Below, piece by piece: positions 34,171 through 43,725 of a stretch of 64,000 nucleotides of DNA; position 1 is the first letter of the stretch; the number at the start of each line of letters is the position of its first letter. The translations under genes and the position numbers were made by a program. The notes beneath the pieces are model-generated. The model did not search any database and had not been told where the DNA came from. It worked only from the letters and a program-made list of their open reading frames with translations. Source of the DNA: Planktotalea sp. (GTDB lineage: Bacteria; Pseudomonadota; Alphaproteobacteria; Rhodobacterales; Rhodobacteraceae); NCBI RefSeq assembly GCF_018607995.1, contig NZ_JABBAL010000030.1, positions 310,001 to 374,000 of the forward strand. The letters run 5' to 3'.

Positions 34171-36852
34171 TCAAGCGGCTTGGCCTTCACAAATTATTGG
34201 AAACTGCACCCTAAAAGCAGTGCCATCCTGGCCCGGCAGATAGACAATATCGCCGCCCAATCGCGTCATGATTTCACGACAAATCGCAAGGCCAAGCCCT
34301 GCCCCACCCGCTTTGGTTTCTCCAACGCGCGAAAACTTTTCAAAGATCACATCACGCATGTCTGGGTCAATTTTACTGCCATTGTCGATGAAATCGACCG
34401 TCGCCAGTCCCTTTGATTGAAAGGCTTTTATTGTTAATTGGCGCGGATCTGCGTCACAATACTTCTGTGCGTTTGAGATCACATTGATAAAGACCTGCGC
34501 CAAGCGATCTACGTCTGTGTGCAAAAGAATGTCCTCGCGTGCTGGGGTGCGTCTGATCAAAAGCGGGTTTTCGTCGCTTAGTCCTGCAGACGAAATTGCC
34601 CCCTCAATCACGTTTTCCAAGACTTTATGAGACAGGTTAAGCGACACGCGCCCCGCTTCCAACACGGACAAGTCCAACAGATCGTCGAGCAAACGCGTCA
34701 ACCGCAGCGTTTCCGAGTGGATAATCCCCGCATAACGCGCCTTATCAATGTCGGCCATGTCCTGACTGTCGCGCAGAATTTCAGAGAACGAGCGAATTGA
34801 TGTCATCGGCGTGCGCAATTCGTGGCTAATCTGACTGAGAAACCCGTCCTTTTGAACAGAAAGTTGCGTAAGCTTCTCGTTCACCTGACGCAATTTTTCG
34901 GCTGTGCGTCGTTGTTCTGTGGATTGCGCTTCGAGCTTGCTGGAATATTCCATCATCTGCGCGCTCTCATCCGCGACAGCCAGCAAATCATCGACCGAAA
35001 CCGACGCACCGCCGACGATTTGCCCGACCATGGCATGGGCCGTCGCCGCCCCCACAGATCCTGACAATTCGCGCTCTAACACGCCAAGAAACTCTGGTGT
35101 CGGTTCGGGCAATAACCCTTGTGCGCCTTGTCGTGCCGCCTCTAATCCGAAAAGGGACTGTGCTTCGCGTGCGCCTAGAATGCGCTGCGCCATGACCATC
35201 AAGTCTTCGGATTGTGCGGCACCACTTGACCATTCTTTCGCAGATCGCGCGTGATCAAACACGTTCACAAATTGTGCACCCTGCAACCGCTCCAAGGGCG
35301 CTGGAAAGCTACACAGAGAGACCACTACAAAGGCAAAACTGTTCAACAGCATGCTCCAGAGCAAGCAGTGCAAGATTGGGTCCATACCTTTGACCCCAAA
35401 CAAAGCGTGCGGTGCCAGCCATGTGAGACCAAACGGCCCACTTGCCATCATCGCTTCAGAGACCACAACACCCACTCCGAGGCTGGGCAAAAACAGCGCG
35501 TAGATCCAAATGACAAAACCGATAGAGAGGCCGCTTAATGCACCAATGCGCGTGGCACCACGCCAGAAAATACCACCAATCATGACAGGAAGCGCTTGGG
35601 CGACGCCAACAAAGGACACCAGACCAATCGCCGCGAGTGCGGAGCCACCGCCCGATAGCACAAAGTAGAAATAGGCCAGCATCACCACTGCGGCGATAGA
35701 AAGCCTGCGCGACAACAACACGATGTAGCGCACATCGCCCGACATGCTCGCCCCCGCGCCGGTGAACGACAGCCAAATCGGCATGACAATATGGTTAGAC
35801 ACCATCGTTGAGAGCGCGATTGACGCCACAATCACCATTGACGTAGCCGATGACAAACCGCCTAGGAAAGAGAGCATCGCCAAACCATTCTGGCCTTGGC
35901 TTAAGGGAACGGTCAACACGAACATGTCGGGGTTTGACCCTTTGGGCAGCAAATCCAAACCCGTGACGGCGATGGGCAGGACGAACAAGCTCATTAACAT
36001 CAGGTAGGCAGGAAACGCCCATGAGGCCATGCGTAGATGGCGTTCGTCATCATTTTCGACGACCATCACATGGAACATGCGCGGCAAGCAAATAAAGGCC
36101 GCAGCAGACAAAAAAGTAAGACCGGCCCAACGCCCGCCACTGACATTCCACGTACCAATCTCGGAGGCGTCGATCTTTTCAAGCATCGGTCCAATGCCGC
36201 CCGATAGCCCCCAAACCACAAAGATCCCCACAGCCATCAATGCGATAAGCTTCACCACCGCCTCAACCGCGATGGCCATGACCACACCGTCATGACGCTC
36301 GTTCACATCAAGTTTGCGGGTTCCGAACAAAATGGTGAACAGCGCCAGACCAATGGCCACCCAAAGGGCTGTCGTGGTTTGACTCGTCTGGTTAAATCCG
36401 TCTTGGGACGCTTCCGCAAAAACCGCATAGGATTGCGTGACTGATTGTAATTGCAGCGCAATATAAGGTGTCGTGCCCGTCACTGCGAGTAGGGTCAAAC
36501 CCACAGCCAGCAAATTAGATTTACCAAACCGCGACGAAATCAGATCCGCGAGAGAGGTAATGCGCTGGGTCCGCCCTATCCGCACCAGTTTGCGTACGGT
36601 CCACCACCAACCAAGCATAACAAGCGACGGTCCCAAGTAGATCGTGATGAACTCCAAACCTGAACGTACAGCAAATCCAACCGCGCCATAAAAGGTCCAA
36701 CCCGTGCAGTATATCGACAGAGACAATGTATAGACGACAGGCGCGCGTAGCCATTTGATGCGACCGGATCGCGCTGCGCGTTCAGCCATAAAAGCGACGG
36801 TGAAAAGCGCCAGAACATAGCCAAGCGAGACGACAATCAGAACATTCATCAC
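34171..36852 (-). CDS. Sodium/solute symporter-fused sensor histidine kinase (CrbS-like)
   Basis: The first 540 or so residues of this 893-residue protein form a 12-13 span SSS-type transporter domain (VYTLSLSIYCTGWTFYGAVG, ITSLADLISSRFGKS, GGLSSATSMVIVASIALSTM). A helical linker leads to HisKA with His in QISHELRTPMTSIRSF and a HATPase (NVISNAQKY, DNGSKIDPDM, GGAGLGLAICREIM). This architecture matches CrbS, which controls acetate metabolism and acs in gammaproteobacteria. It forms an operon with a small membrane protein and a lone receiver (ATGA overlaps), downstream of a ScfR-type regulator. Acetate or a related carboxylate is the likely signal. Confidence 0.88.
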   Translation of the reverse strand: MMNVLIVVSLGYVLALFTVAFMAERAARSGRIKWLRAPVVYTLSLSIYCTGWTFYGAVGFAVRSGLEFITIYLGPSLVMLGWWWTVRKLVRIGRTQRITSLADLISSRFGKSNLLAVGLTLLAVTGTTPYIALQLQSVTQSYAVFAEASQDGFNQTSQTTTALWVAIGLALFTILFGTRKLDVNERHDGVVMAIAVEAVVKLIALMAVGIFVVWGLSGGIGPMLEKIDASEIGTWNVSGGRWAGLTFLSAAAFICLPRMFHVMVVENDDERHLRMASWAFPAYLMLMSLFVLPIAVTGLDLLPKGSNPDMFVLTVPLSQGQNGLAMLSFLGGLSSATSMVIVASIALSTMVSNHIVMPIWLSFTGAGASMSGDVRYIVLLSRRLSIAAVVMLAYFYFVLSGGGSALAAIGLVSFVGVAQALPVMIGGIFWRGATRIGALSGLSIGFVIWIYALFLPSLGVGVVVSEAMMASGPFGLTWLAPHALFGVKGMDPILHCLLWSMLLNSFAFVVVSLCSFPAPLERLQGAQFVNVFDHARSAKEWSSGAAQSEDLMVMAQRILGAREAQSLFGLEAARQGAQGLLPEPTPEFLGVLERELSGSVGAATAHAMVGQIVGGASVSVDDLLAVADESAQMMEYSSKLEAQSTEQRRTAEKLRQVNEKLTQLSVQKDGFLSQISHELRTPMTSIRSFSEILRDSQDMADIDKARYAGIIHSETLRLTRLLDDLLDLSVLEAGRVSLNLSHKVLENVIEGAISSAGLSDENPLLIRRTPAREDILLHTDVDRLAQVFINVISNAQKYCDADPRQLTIKAFQSKGLATVDFIDNGSKIDPDMRDVIFEKFSRVGETKAGGAGLGLAICREIMTRLGGDIVYLPGQDGTAFRVQFPIICEGQAA

Positions 36853-37193
36853 CCTGTCCGATCGCGTCTTCGTGTTTCGAAAGCGCTTTCATCCATAGGA
36901 CCGCTTGGCTTGGTTGGGCTTTCGTCCGCAGGTGCCATGCGCCAAGCAACTAAAGCCCCCACGACGATCAGTCCTATCCAAATCGTAAAAATATAGGTCG
37001 ATGCACTTGATGTCGAAATTTCGCCGTTTTCCTCAGCGCTTGGCCAGACCAGTGGTACAAACCACAGCACGATGCCCACGACAGGCAAGATCCGTGCAGC
37101 ATCAATTAGGCGTCTTTGTCTGTAGCTGCGGCGCTCTAGAAAGACGCGGGCTTGCAAACTCGTCTCCGTGGGCTTTTCGTCCTGCGCGCTCAA
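36849..37193 (-). CDS. Small two-span membrane protein between kinase and receiver
   Basis: The 114-residue product has two membrane spans (ARILPVVGIVLWFVPLVW and YIFTIWIGLIVVGALVAW) with charged cytoplasmic ends. It overlaps both neighbours by 4 bases, so it is translationally coupled to the receiver upstream and the symporter-kinase downstream. It may assist assembly of the SSS domain, as small DUF4212-type partners do for true SSS transporters. I do not recognise a named family. Confidence 0.72.
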   Translation of the reverse strand: MSAQDEKPTETSLQARVFLERRSYRQRRLIDAARILPVVGIVLWFVPLVWPSAEENGEISTSSASTYIFTIWIGLIVVGALVAWRMAPADESPTKPSGPMDESAFETRRRDRTG

Positions 37194-37558
37194 GCGAGGC
37201 TCATCTCATTGAGGGTCTCGATAATTTCTGCGTTAGAGAAAGGCTTCGTCATAAAACGGGTCGCACCGATGCGCTGCGCCATTTCACGGTCTTTGGTTTG
37301 CCCGCGCGCGGTGAGCATAAGGACAGGAATGCCCTCGCCCGTTTCGCGCCCGCGCAGATCGGCGAGAATGTCAAAGCCGCTACGCCCAGGCAGCATCACA
37401 TCTAGGATAAGAAGATCCGGTTGTTTCGCCTCAATTACCTCCAACGCATCATGTCCATTGGAATGCGTCGACACTTTATACCCATCACGCGACAGCAAAA
37501 AACTGACCGCTTCGATGATATTCGGCTCGTCTTCGATCAACAGAACATGTTTGCTCAT
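37190..37558 (-). CDS. Single-domain response regulator
   Basis: The 122-residue protein from ATG 37558 is a receiver only: acidic pair in LIEDEPNI, phospho-acceptor Asp in LLILDVMLPG, Thr in LMLTARG and Lys in FMTKPFSNAE. There is no DNA-binding or output domain, so it must signal by protein contact or phosphotransfer. CrbR of gammaproteobacteria, by contrast, has a LuxR output. It lies directly upstream of and coupled to the small membrane protein and kinase genes. Confidence 0.9.
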   Translation of the reverse strand: MSKHVLLIEDEPNIIEAVSFLLSRDGYKVSTHSNGHDALEVIEAKQPDLLILDVMLPGRSGFDILADLRGRETGEGIPVLMLTARGQTKDREMAQRIGATRFMTKPFSNAEIIETLNEMSLA

Positions 37559-37666
37559 CCGACGTCTCACTCCCCTTGGCTTTTACGCGCTGGGATGTCC
37601 CGCGCCACAAAACGTAAACAGAGTTTAGGCAAACGCGATGCAGTTGCAATGGAAACAAACAGGTTT

Positions 37667-39031
37667 TTAAAGCCCGCTCGCGAGGATAGAAGGTTCGCGC
37701 CGCCCTTGACAGTTCTCGCGCGGGCAAATGCGGCAGCTTGTTCCAATGGGTCTTGTACGCGTTTCGTTTTGGTTTACCGAAGCCAAAGGCAAGATCAGCA
37801 TATGCGCCTCAAACAATGGCACTGCACCAAATTGCGGCGGCGTTAAGGGCGTCGAGATCGCGAGTGTTTCAAAATGCGCGATCTCACGGCCTTTGAGTTC
37901 GGCAACCTCGCGCAAGGCGATCATCGGGCGCGATATAGCTTGATACAAAACCCAAAGCGGACAGGCGGCGCCGAACCTTGGTAGCGCAAACCCACTCAGC
38001 GGCTTGCGAAACGTCAAAGTGCCCGAGCTGTCACAGACCACAAGCCCTAGCCCTTCTTCTGAGAGAGCGTAGCCTGCATCTTGTAGCAGCGGCGTCAAGG
38101 CGTTGCCACTAAGACTGGCCAAACGACGCATGACACAGCCAAGATCAACGCCGGAGGTTTGGGCAATGTGTGCGGGATCCAAGCCAACTTTGGAAATCTC
38201 ATCCAATAACGCTTTGGATGATAGCAACTGCACATCTCGCCAATATCGTGACAAATGCATGGAAACCTGTGCCTGCGCAGAGGTCGATACGAGAATGTCC
38301 GCGGCCTCTGCTATCAATGTGGTGATTATGTCCTGTGCGTTTTGGGTGTCTGCCGCCTGCTCCAAATCATTAAACGCATAGGCATGACGCATGAAGAACG
38401 CTTCAATTTCATCCTGCGGGGTTGTCACCTCTTGCGGCTCAGACACCTCGCTATTGAGATAGGACACCAAAGCCTGCGAACTTTCTGTCAGCCGCTTGGC
38501 ATCCTCATTGATGTTGCGATGAAATCTATCTTGCCATTCCGTTTCTATCGCGTCCGTTTCAACCAGGATGGACGACGTGGAGCGAATAGCCGTCACCGCC
38601 CCCAACATATCATGCAGCGCCTCGGCCAATTGCGGATCATGGGTCATGCGGTCGGAAATTGAGACAACGGTTTGCTCAAGCGAACTTTGACGCGCAGCCA
38701 AGCCTTGAATCAAACCCGCCCAGCCCGGAAAACGGCCCGCAAAATCTTCCGTCCGATCCAGTTCAATCGCGTGATCAGGATATCCGGCGGCGACCTCGCG
38801 CAAAGACGCGAGCAAAGCAGCTTCCGCGCCTTCACTTAGAGCGCTTGGCTCTACGTCTAAGGCAGCTGCGATTCTGAGTAATAACTTACCACCGATTCTG
38901 CGACGGTTATGCTCGATTAAGTTGAGATAGGACGCAGATATCTCCGTCCTTCGCGCGAGGTCTGCCTGCTTCATACCTTGGATCAAACGCCGTTCACGAA
39001 TGCGGCTGCCGGTTAGGGTATCACGGCTCAT
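37667..39031 (-). CDS. ScfR-type (short-chain fatty acyl-CoA) XRE transcriptional regulator
   Basis: The 454-residue product has an N-terminal XRE helix-turn-helix (about residues 8-62: RRLIQGMKQADLARRTEISASYLNLIEHNRR) and a C-terminal DUF2083 region ending in a cysteine cluster (GTSCRICPRENCQGRREPS). This architecture is that of RamB, PrpR and MccR, which sense acetyl-, propionyl- or other short-chain acyl-CoA and control acetate and propionate genes. It is divergent from the ABC-acs block and upstream of the kinase operon, so it likely controls both sides and itself. Confidence 0.88.
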   Translation of the reverse strand: MSRDTLTGSRIRERRLIQGMKQADLARRTEISASYLNLIEHNRRRIGGKLLLRIAAALDVEPSALSEGAEAALLASLREVAAGYPDHAIELDRTEDFAGRFPGWAGLIQGLAARQSSLEQTVVSISDRMTHDPQLAEALHDMLGAVTAIRSTSSILVETDAIETEWQDRFHRNINEDAKRLTESSQALVSYLNSEVSEPQEVTTPQDEIEAFFMRHAYAFNDLEQAADTQNAQDIITTLIAEAADILVSTSAQAQVSMHLSRYWRDVQLLSSKALLDEISKVGLDPAHIAQTSGVDLGCVMRRLASLSGNALTPLLQDAGYALSEEGLGLVVCDSSGTLTFRKPLSGFALPRFGAACPLWVLYQAISRPMIALREVAELKGREIAHFETLAISTPLTPPQFGAVPLFEAHMLILPLASVNQNETRTRPIGTSCRICPRENCQGRREPSILASGL

Positions 39032-39082
39032 GAAATTTCCTTCACTCTTTCAACAGCTTTCCGCGGCGCAGAATAATTAATT

Positions 39083-39108
39083 TACAAAGTATACTACAGT
39101 ATTGTGTA
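39083..39108. promoter_or_regulatory. Dyad operator candidate in the ScfR/ABC divergent region
   Basis: TACAAAGTATACTAC and AGTATTGTGTA form an imperfect 26-base dyad (outer TACA/TGTA arms, inner TA/TA steps) in the 219-base divergent region. On the minus strand it overlaps a TAGTAT -10 that lies 17 bases after TTGTCA (39113-39118 on the complement), the probable promoter of the regulator gene. Autorepression by the ScfR-type protein is the simplest reading. Confidence 0.4.
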
Positions 39109-39250
39109 TTCGTTGACAAAATAATTGTTTTTCTTAAGGCACTTGTTGCGAAGTTTTCTAACAAACGTCCATAAACGAGCAGCACTTTGTGCATTGTGGC
39201 GATCTGCGGAGGAGCAGATCACCGCTCTTTAAAAAAATGGGAGGATTTTC

Positions 39251-40597
39251 ATGTCCACAAGTAACTTCACACGTCGCGGTCTTTTGAAGACAAGCGCCGT
39301 TGCGGGCGCAGGCTTGGCATTGCCAACGTATCTGTCCGCTGCAAACCACGCCGGTTATACCAACGCACCACAGGGTGATACGGTAACACTCGGCTTCAAC
39401 GTTCCACAGTCTGGTCCTTACGCAGACGAGGGCGCAGACGAGCTGCGCGCATATGAGCTTGCAGTTGAGCACCTCAATGGCGGCGGCGACGGCGGCATGA
39501 TGAACACCTTTAGCTCTAAAGAGCTTACGGGTAACGGCATTCTCGGCAAGAAAGTCGAGTACGTCACAGGCGACACGCAGACGAAATCTGACGCGGCGCG
39601 TGCATCCGCGAAGTCCATGATCGAAAAAGACGGCGCAGTGATGATCACTGGCGGTTCTTCTTCTGGTGTTGCGATTGCTGTTCAGGGCCTTTGTCAAGAA
39701 GCTGGCATCATATTTATGGCTGGCCTCACGCACTCCAACGACACTACTGGTAAAGACAAGAAAGCCAATGGCTTCCGTCACTTCTTTAACGGTTATATGT
39801 CTGCGGCAGCTTTGGCGCCGGTTCTCAAGAACCTCTATGGTACAGACCGTAACGCTTACCACCTGACAGCTGACTACACATGGGGCTGGACACAGGAAGA
39901 GTCGATCGCTGCGGCAACCGAAGCAATGGGTTGGAACACAGTCAACAAAGTGCGTACGCCTCTCGCGTCCACAGACTTCTCATCCTACATTGCGCCTGTT
40001 CTGAACTCCGGTGCAGACGTTCTGGTTCTAAACCACTACGGCGGAAACATGGTCAACTCTTTGACAAACGCTGTTCAGTTCGGTCTACGTGATAAGCAGG
40101 TTAACGGTAAGAACTTCGAAATTGTTGTTCCACTTTACTCTCGCCTGATGGCGAAGGGTGCGGGCGCAAACGTAAAAGGCATCCACGGCTCCACAAACTG
40201 GCACTGGTCCCTGCAGGACGACGCTTCTAAAGCATTCGTTAAGTCTTTCGGTACAAAGTACGGCTTCCCTCCTTCACAGGCGGCGCACACAGTTTACTGC
40301 CAGACAATGCTTTATGCAGACGCAGCGCAGCGTGCAGGTACCTTCAACCCGTGCGGCATTGCCGAAGCACTCGAAGGCTTCGAGTTCGACGGTCTTGGCA
40401 ACGGCAAGACACTCTACCGTGCAGCAGATCACCAGTGCTTCAAAGACGTTCTGGTTGTGCGCGGTAAAGAAAACCCAACATCCGAGTTCGACCTCTTGGA
40501 AGTTGTGGAAGTTACGCCAGCGGCTCAGGTTACGTATGAGCCCGATCACCCAATGTTCGCGGGTGGTGCTTTGGGTACATGTAACCCAGGCGCATAA
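39251..40597 (+). CDS. ABC transporter periplasmic binding protein, branched-chain/amide type
   Basis: This is the solute receptor for the five-gene transporter that follows. The N-terminus is a Tat signal (TRRGLLKTSAVAGAGLALP). The mature protein has the type I periplasmic fold of the AmiC/UrtA/LivJ class (VTLGFNVPQSGPYADEG, RAYELAVEHLNGGG, DGAVMITGGSSSGVAIAVQ, TADYTWGWTQEE). At 448 residues it is longer than LivJ and closer to amide/urea receptors. The ligand is unknown; linkage to acs and acetate-type regulators suggests a short-chain organic compound. GGGAGG precedes ATG 39251. Confidence 0.88.
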   Translation: MSTSNFTRRGLLKTSAVAGAGLALPTYLSAANHAGYTNAPQGDTVTLGFNVPQSGPYADEGADELRAYELAVEHLNGGGDGGMMNTFSSKELTGNGILGKKVEYVTGDTQTKSDAARASAKSMIEKDGAVMITGGSSSGVAIAVQGLCQEAGIIFMAGLTHSNDTTGKDKKANGFRHFFNGYMSAAALAPVLKNLYGTDRNAYHLTADYTWGWTQEESIAAATEAMGWNTVNKVRTPLASTDFSSYIAPVLNSGADVLVLNHYGGNMVNSLTNAVQFGLRDKQVNGKNFEIVVPLYSRLMAKGAGANVKGIHGSTNWHWSLQDDASKAFVKSFGTKYGFPPSQAAHTVYCQTMLYADAAQRAGTFNPCGIAEALEGFEFDGLGNGKTLYRAADHQCFKDVLVVRGKENPTSEFDLLEVVEVTPAAQVTYEPDHPMFAGGALGTCNPGA

Positions 40598-40611
40598 GCC
40601 AATTGGCTTTC

Positions 40612-40636
40612 GTAGGGCGGATTTACTCCGCCCTAC
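40612..40636 (+). promoter_or_regulatory. Perfect hairpin after the binding-protein gene
   Basis: GTAGGGCGGA (40612-40621) and TCCGCCCTAC (40627-40636) make a 10-bp perfect stem with a TTTAC loop and no T-run. It sits between the receptor gene and the permease genes, where such stems usually protect the receptor mRNA or reduce read-through. Confidence 0.6.
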
Positions 40637-40701
40637 ACTCTCTCAAAGTTTGAGGCTGCACAGATGTCGCAGCGCTTTCCCTAAGCATATTGGTGGGGAC
40701 C

Positions 40702-41733
40702 ATGGACGCAATCATCCTTCAAATTCTAAACGGCCTCGACAAAGGCTCGGCTTATGCGCTGATCGCGCTAGGCCTTACTCTCATTTTCGGCACGCTCGGT
40801 GTCGTAAACTTCGCGCACGGCGCATTGTTTATGATCGGTGCGTTTTGCGCGGTAACGCTTCAGCGCATTCTGTCGCTCAGCACTGTCACTTTGAGCAAGA
40901 CCGAGACCAACTTCCTCGGCCAACCTGCTGAAATCAAAACACCTTATGTCGAAAGCTGGTTCGGACCCGAAGCAGGTGCCGCCATTATTGATTGGTCAGT
41001 CCCCCTTGCAATCCTATTCTCAATCCCGGTTATGATCGCCATTGGTTTCATTATGGAGCGTGGATTGATCAAGCATTTCTACAAACGTCCACATGCGGAC
41101 CAGATCCTCGTAACCTTTGGTCTTGCGATCGTTTTGCAGGAAGTTATCAAATATTTCTACGGTGCGAACCCTATCCCCACGGGTGCGCCGGAAGTCTTCA
41201 AAGGCAGCTTTGATTTTGGTGTCTTGCTTGGCTTTGATCCAAACACGATCATCTATCCTTATTGGCGCTTGGTCTACTTCGGTTTCTCTGCACTGATCAT
41301 CAGTGCTGTCTTCGCCTTCTTGCAATTCACCACCTTCGGGATGGTTGTTCGTGCCGGCATGGCGGATCGAGAAACTGTTGGCCTTTTGGGTATCAACATT
41401 GACAAGCGCTTTACGATCATGTTCGGCCTCGCCGCTGCGGTCGCGGGTCTTGCTGGCGTTATGTACGCGCCGATCAACTCGCCAAACTATCACATGGGCA
41501 TGGATTTCCTCGTGCTTAGCTTCGTTGTGGTTGTTGTAGGCGGTATGGGCTCCCTGCCCGGCGCTGTTCTCGCGGGTTTCATGCTTGGTATCTTGGAAAG
41601 CTTTGCTTCCATGAACGAAATCAAAAGCCTGATCCCCGGCATCGACCAAATTATCATCTATGTGGTCGCTATTCTCATTCTACTGACGCGTCCGCGTGGC
41701 CTTATGGGCCGCAAAGGCGTGATGGAGGAGTAA
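40702..41733 (+). CDS. Branched-chain-type ABC transporter permease (LivH family)
   Basis: The 343-residue inner-membrane protein has LivH signatures: [29 protein letters not shown] at the start and [20 protein letters not shown], the EAA-like coupling region, later. A family-atypical hydrophilic insert ([30 protein letters not shown]) follows the second span. ATG 40702 is preferred over an upstream GTG because GGTGGGG precedes it. It lies 4 bases before livM and is part of the ABC operon. Confidence 0.88.
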   Translation: MDAIILQILNGLDKGSAYALIALGLTLIFGTLGVVNFAHGALFMIGAFCAVTLQRILSLSTVTLSKTETNFLGQPAEIKTPYVESWFGPEAGAAIIDWSVPLAILFSIPVMIAIGFIMERGLIKHFYKRPHADQILVTFGLAIVLQEVIKYFYGANPIPTGAPEVFKGSFDFGVLLGFDPNTIIYPYWRLVYFGFSALIISAVFAFLQFTTFGMVVRAGMADRETVGLLGINIDKRFTIMFGLAAAVAGLAGVMYAPINSPNYHMGMDFLVLSFVVVVVGGMGSLPGAVLAGFMLGILESFASMNEIKSLIPGIDQIIIYVVAILILLTRPRGLMGRKGVMEE

Positions 41734-41737
41734 ATCC

Positions 41738-42946
41738 ATGTTCGGTTTAGCTAAAAAAGACGCAACTTTGTTGCTGGTTGTTGTGGGACTGACATTGCTC
41801 GCCCCCTTCATCCTGAACCCCTTCCCCACAGACAGCGCGATGGCGCAGTTCAACGCGGGATATCCAGACCTGATGCAGCGTTTTGTAATTTTTGGTATTT
41901 TTGCCATTGGTTTCAACATCCTGTTCGGTCTCACAGGCTACCTTAGCTTTGGTCATGCTGCCTTCTTGGGTGTCGGATCCTACTCTGCGGTATGGATGTT
42001 CAAACTTCTGAGCATGAACGTCATCCCTGCGATTGCACTGTCAGTTGTTGTGGCGGGTCTATTCTCGCTCCTCATCGGCTATGTCAGCTTGCGTCGTTCA
42101 GGCATCTATTTCTCGATCCTGACGCTTGCTTTCGCACAGATGAGCTTCAACCTCGCATATTCAGTTCTAACTCCCATCACCAACGGTGAAACGGGTTTGC
42201 AACTGACACTGAACGATCCACGCGTACTTGGCATTAGCCAGACTGCGGATGGCTCCATCCCGGTGACAGGTTTGTTTGGCCTCGAAATGCGCTCGACCTA
42301 CACGATGGATGTTGGCGCATGGGCATTCCAGTTTAATGTCGGTTACTACCTGTGTGCGGTTGCTTTGCTTGTTGCCTTCTACCTTGCAATCCGCATCTTC
42401 CGCTCGCCTTTTGGGCTTATGCTGCGGGCGGTGAAATCCAACCAGCAACGGATGAATTACACTGGTTTGAACACACGTCCTTACACGCTTGCGGCCTTTG
42501 TGATCTCTGGGATGTACGCTGGTCTTGCGGGTGGTCTTATGGCGTCGATGGATCCTCTTGCAGGCGCAGAACGTATGCAGTGGACAGCCTCAGGTGAGGT
42601 CGTTCTGATGACTATACTTGGAGGTGCGGGCACGTTGATCGGCCCTGTTCTTGGCGCAGGTTTCATCAAGTACTTTGAAAACATCTTCTCCAAGATCAAC
42701 GACAATGTTCTGCACGGCTGGTTCAGCTTTATGCCCGATGGCCTTGAGAACTTTGTCATTACAATCATTCACCCTTTCATCGGCAAAGGCTGGCACCTCA
42801 CGCTTGGCCTGTTGTTCATGATGGTTGTTATCTTCTTGCCCGGTGGCCTTGTTGAAGGCGGACAGCGCATTGCCACGCTATTCAAGCGCGGTAAAAAGGA
42901 TGACGATGGCGCGGATACGTCAAAAGCAACCACACCTGCGGAATAA
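41738..42946 (+). CDS. Branched-chain-type ABC transporter permease (LivM family)
   Basis: The 402-residue protein carries the LivM motifs [28 protein letters not shown] and [22 protein letters not shown]. An inserted periplasmic-type loop ([22 protein letters not shown]) and [16 protein letters not shown] follow. The charged tail ([14 protein letters not shown]) is cytoplasmic. It pairs with the LivH-type permease to form the channel. Confidence 0.88.
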   Translation: MFGLAKKDATLLLVVVGLTLLAPFILNPFPTDSAMAQFNAGYPDLMQRFVIFGIFAIGFNILFGLTGYLSFGHAAFLGVGSYSAVWMFKLLSMNVIPAIALSVVVAGLFSLLIGYVSLRRSGIYFSILTLAFAQMSFNLAYSVLTPITNGETGLQLTLNDPRVLGISQTADGSIPVTGLFGLEMRSTYTMDVGAWAFQFNVGYYLCAVALLVAFYLAIRIFRSPFGLMLRAVKSNQQRMNYTGLNTRPYTLAAFVISGMYAGLAGGLMASMDPLAGAERMQWTASGEVVLMTILGGAGTLIGPVLGAGFIKYFENIFSKINDNVLHGWFSFMPDGLENFVITIIHPFIGKGWHLTLGLLFMMVVIFLPGGLVEGGQRIATLFKRGKKDDDGADTSKATTPAE

Positions 42947-42958
42947 GGAAACAAAACA

Positions 42959-43714
42959 ATGAGTATCCTTGAAGTAAAAGACGTAGGCAAACGCTTTGGC
43001 GGCCTACAAGCCTTGAGCGATGTGAATCTCTCGGTCGCAGAAAACTCGGTGCATGCGATAATCGGACCAAACGGGGCTGGTAAATCCACGCTGCTGAACT
43101 GTTTTGTCGGCAAACTGATCCCTGACACGGGTTCCGTGATGTTCGACGGGCAATCGGTGCTGGGGCGCAAACCGTTCGAGATCAACCAGATGGGTATCAG
43201 CCGCGTTTTCCAAACTCCTGAGATCTTTGGCGATCTGACGGTTTTGGAAAATATGTTGATCCCCTGCTTTGCCAAACGTGATGGCGCGTTCGAATTGAAC
43301 GCCATTGGGTCGGTCCAAAGCGATAAAGAGATCGGCGACCGTGCGATGCAAATGCTCGAAGAGATGAACATGGCCGACAAACGCGACATGCATGCCGCCG
43401 CGATGAGCCGGGGTGACAAGCGTCGTCTTGAGATTGGCATGTGCCTCTCCCAAGAGCCGCGTTTGCTGCTGCTCGATGAGCCAACAGCCGGCATGGCGCG
43501 CGCGGATACGAACAATACCATCGACTTGCTCAAGCAGATCAAAGACGAGCGCGACATCACAATCGCGATCATCGAGCATGACATGCACGTTGTTTTCTCT
43601 TTGGCGGAGCGCATCACCGTTCTTGCGCAAGGCACACCGCTTGTGGAAGACACACCAGACAATATCAAAGGCCACCCCAAAGTGCGCGAAGCGTATCTTG
43701 GCGAGACGGCATAG
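42959..43714 (+). CDS. ABC transporter ATP-binding protein (LivG family)
   Basis: The 251-residue ATPase has Walker A GPNGAGKST, Q-loop in GISRVFQTPE, signature MSRGDKRRLEIG (LSGGQ-type, with a degenerate first part), and Walker B LLLLDEPTAGMAR. The short C-terminal extension ends PKVREAYLGE, typical of LivG. It starts 12 bases after livM and ends 11 bases before livF. Confidence 0.9.
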   Translation: MSILEVKDVGKRFGGLQALSDVNLSVAENSVHAIIGPNGAGKSTLLNCFVGKLIPDTGSVMFDGQSVLGRKPFEINQMGISRVFQTPEIFGDLTVLENMLIPCFAKRDGAFELNAIGSVQSDKEIGDRAMQMLEEMNMADKRDMHAAAMSRGDKRRLEIGMCLSQEPRLLLLDEPTAGMARADTNNTIDLLKQIKDERDITIAIIEHDMHVVFSLAERITVLAQGTPLVEDTPDNIKGHPKVREAYLGETA

Positions 43715-43725
43715 GAGTTTTTGAC

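Noticed and set aside
39113..39118. TTGACA as the -35 of the ABC operon
   Set aside because: No acceptable -10 follows at 16-18 bases on the plus strand; the same bases fit a minus-strand -35 for the regulator better.
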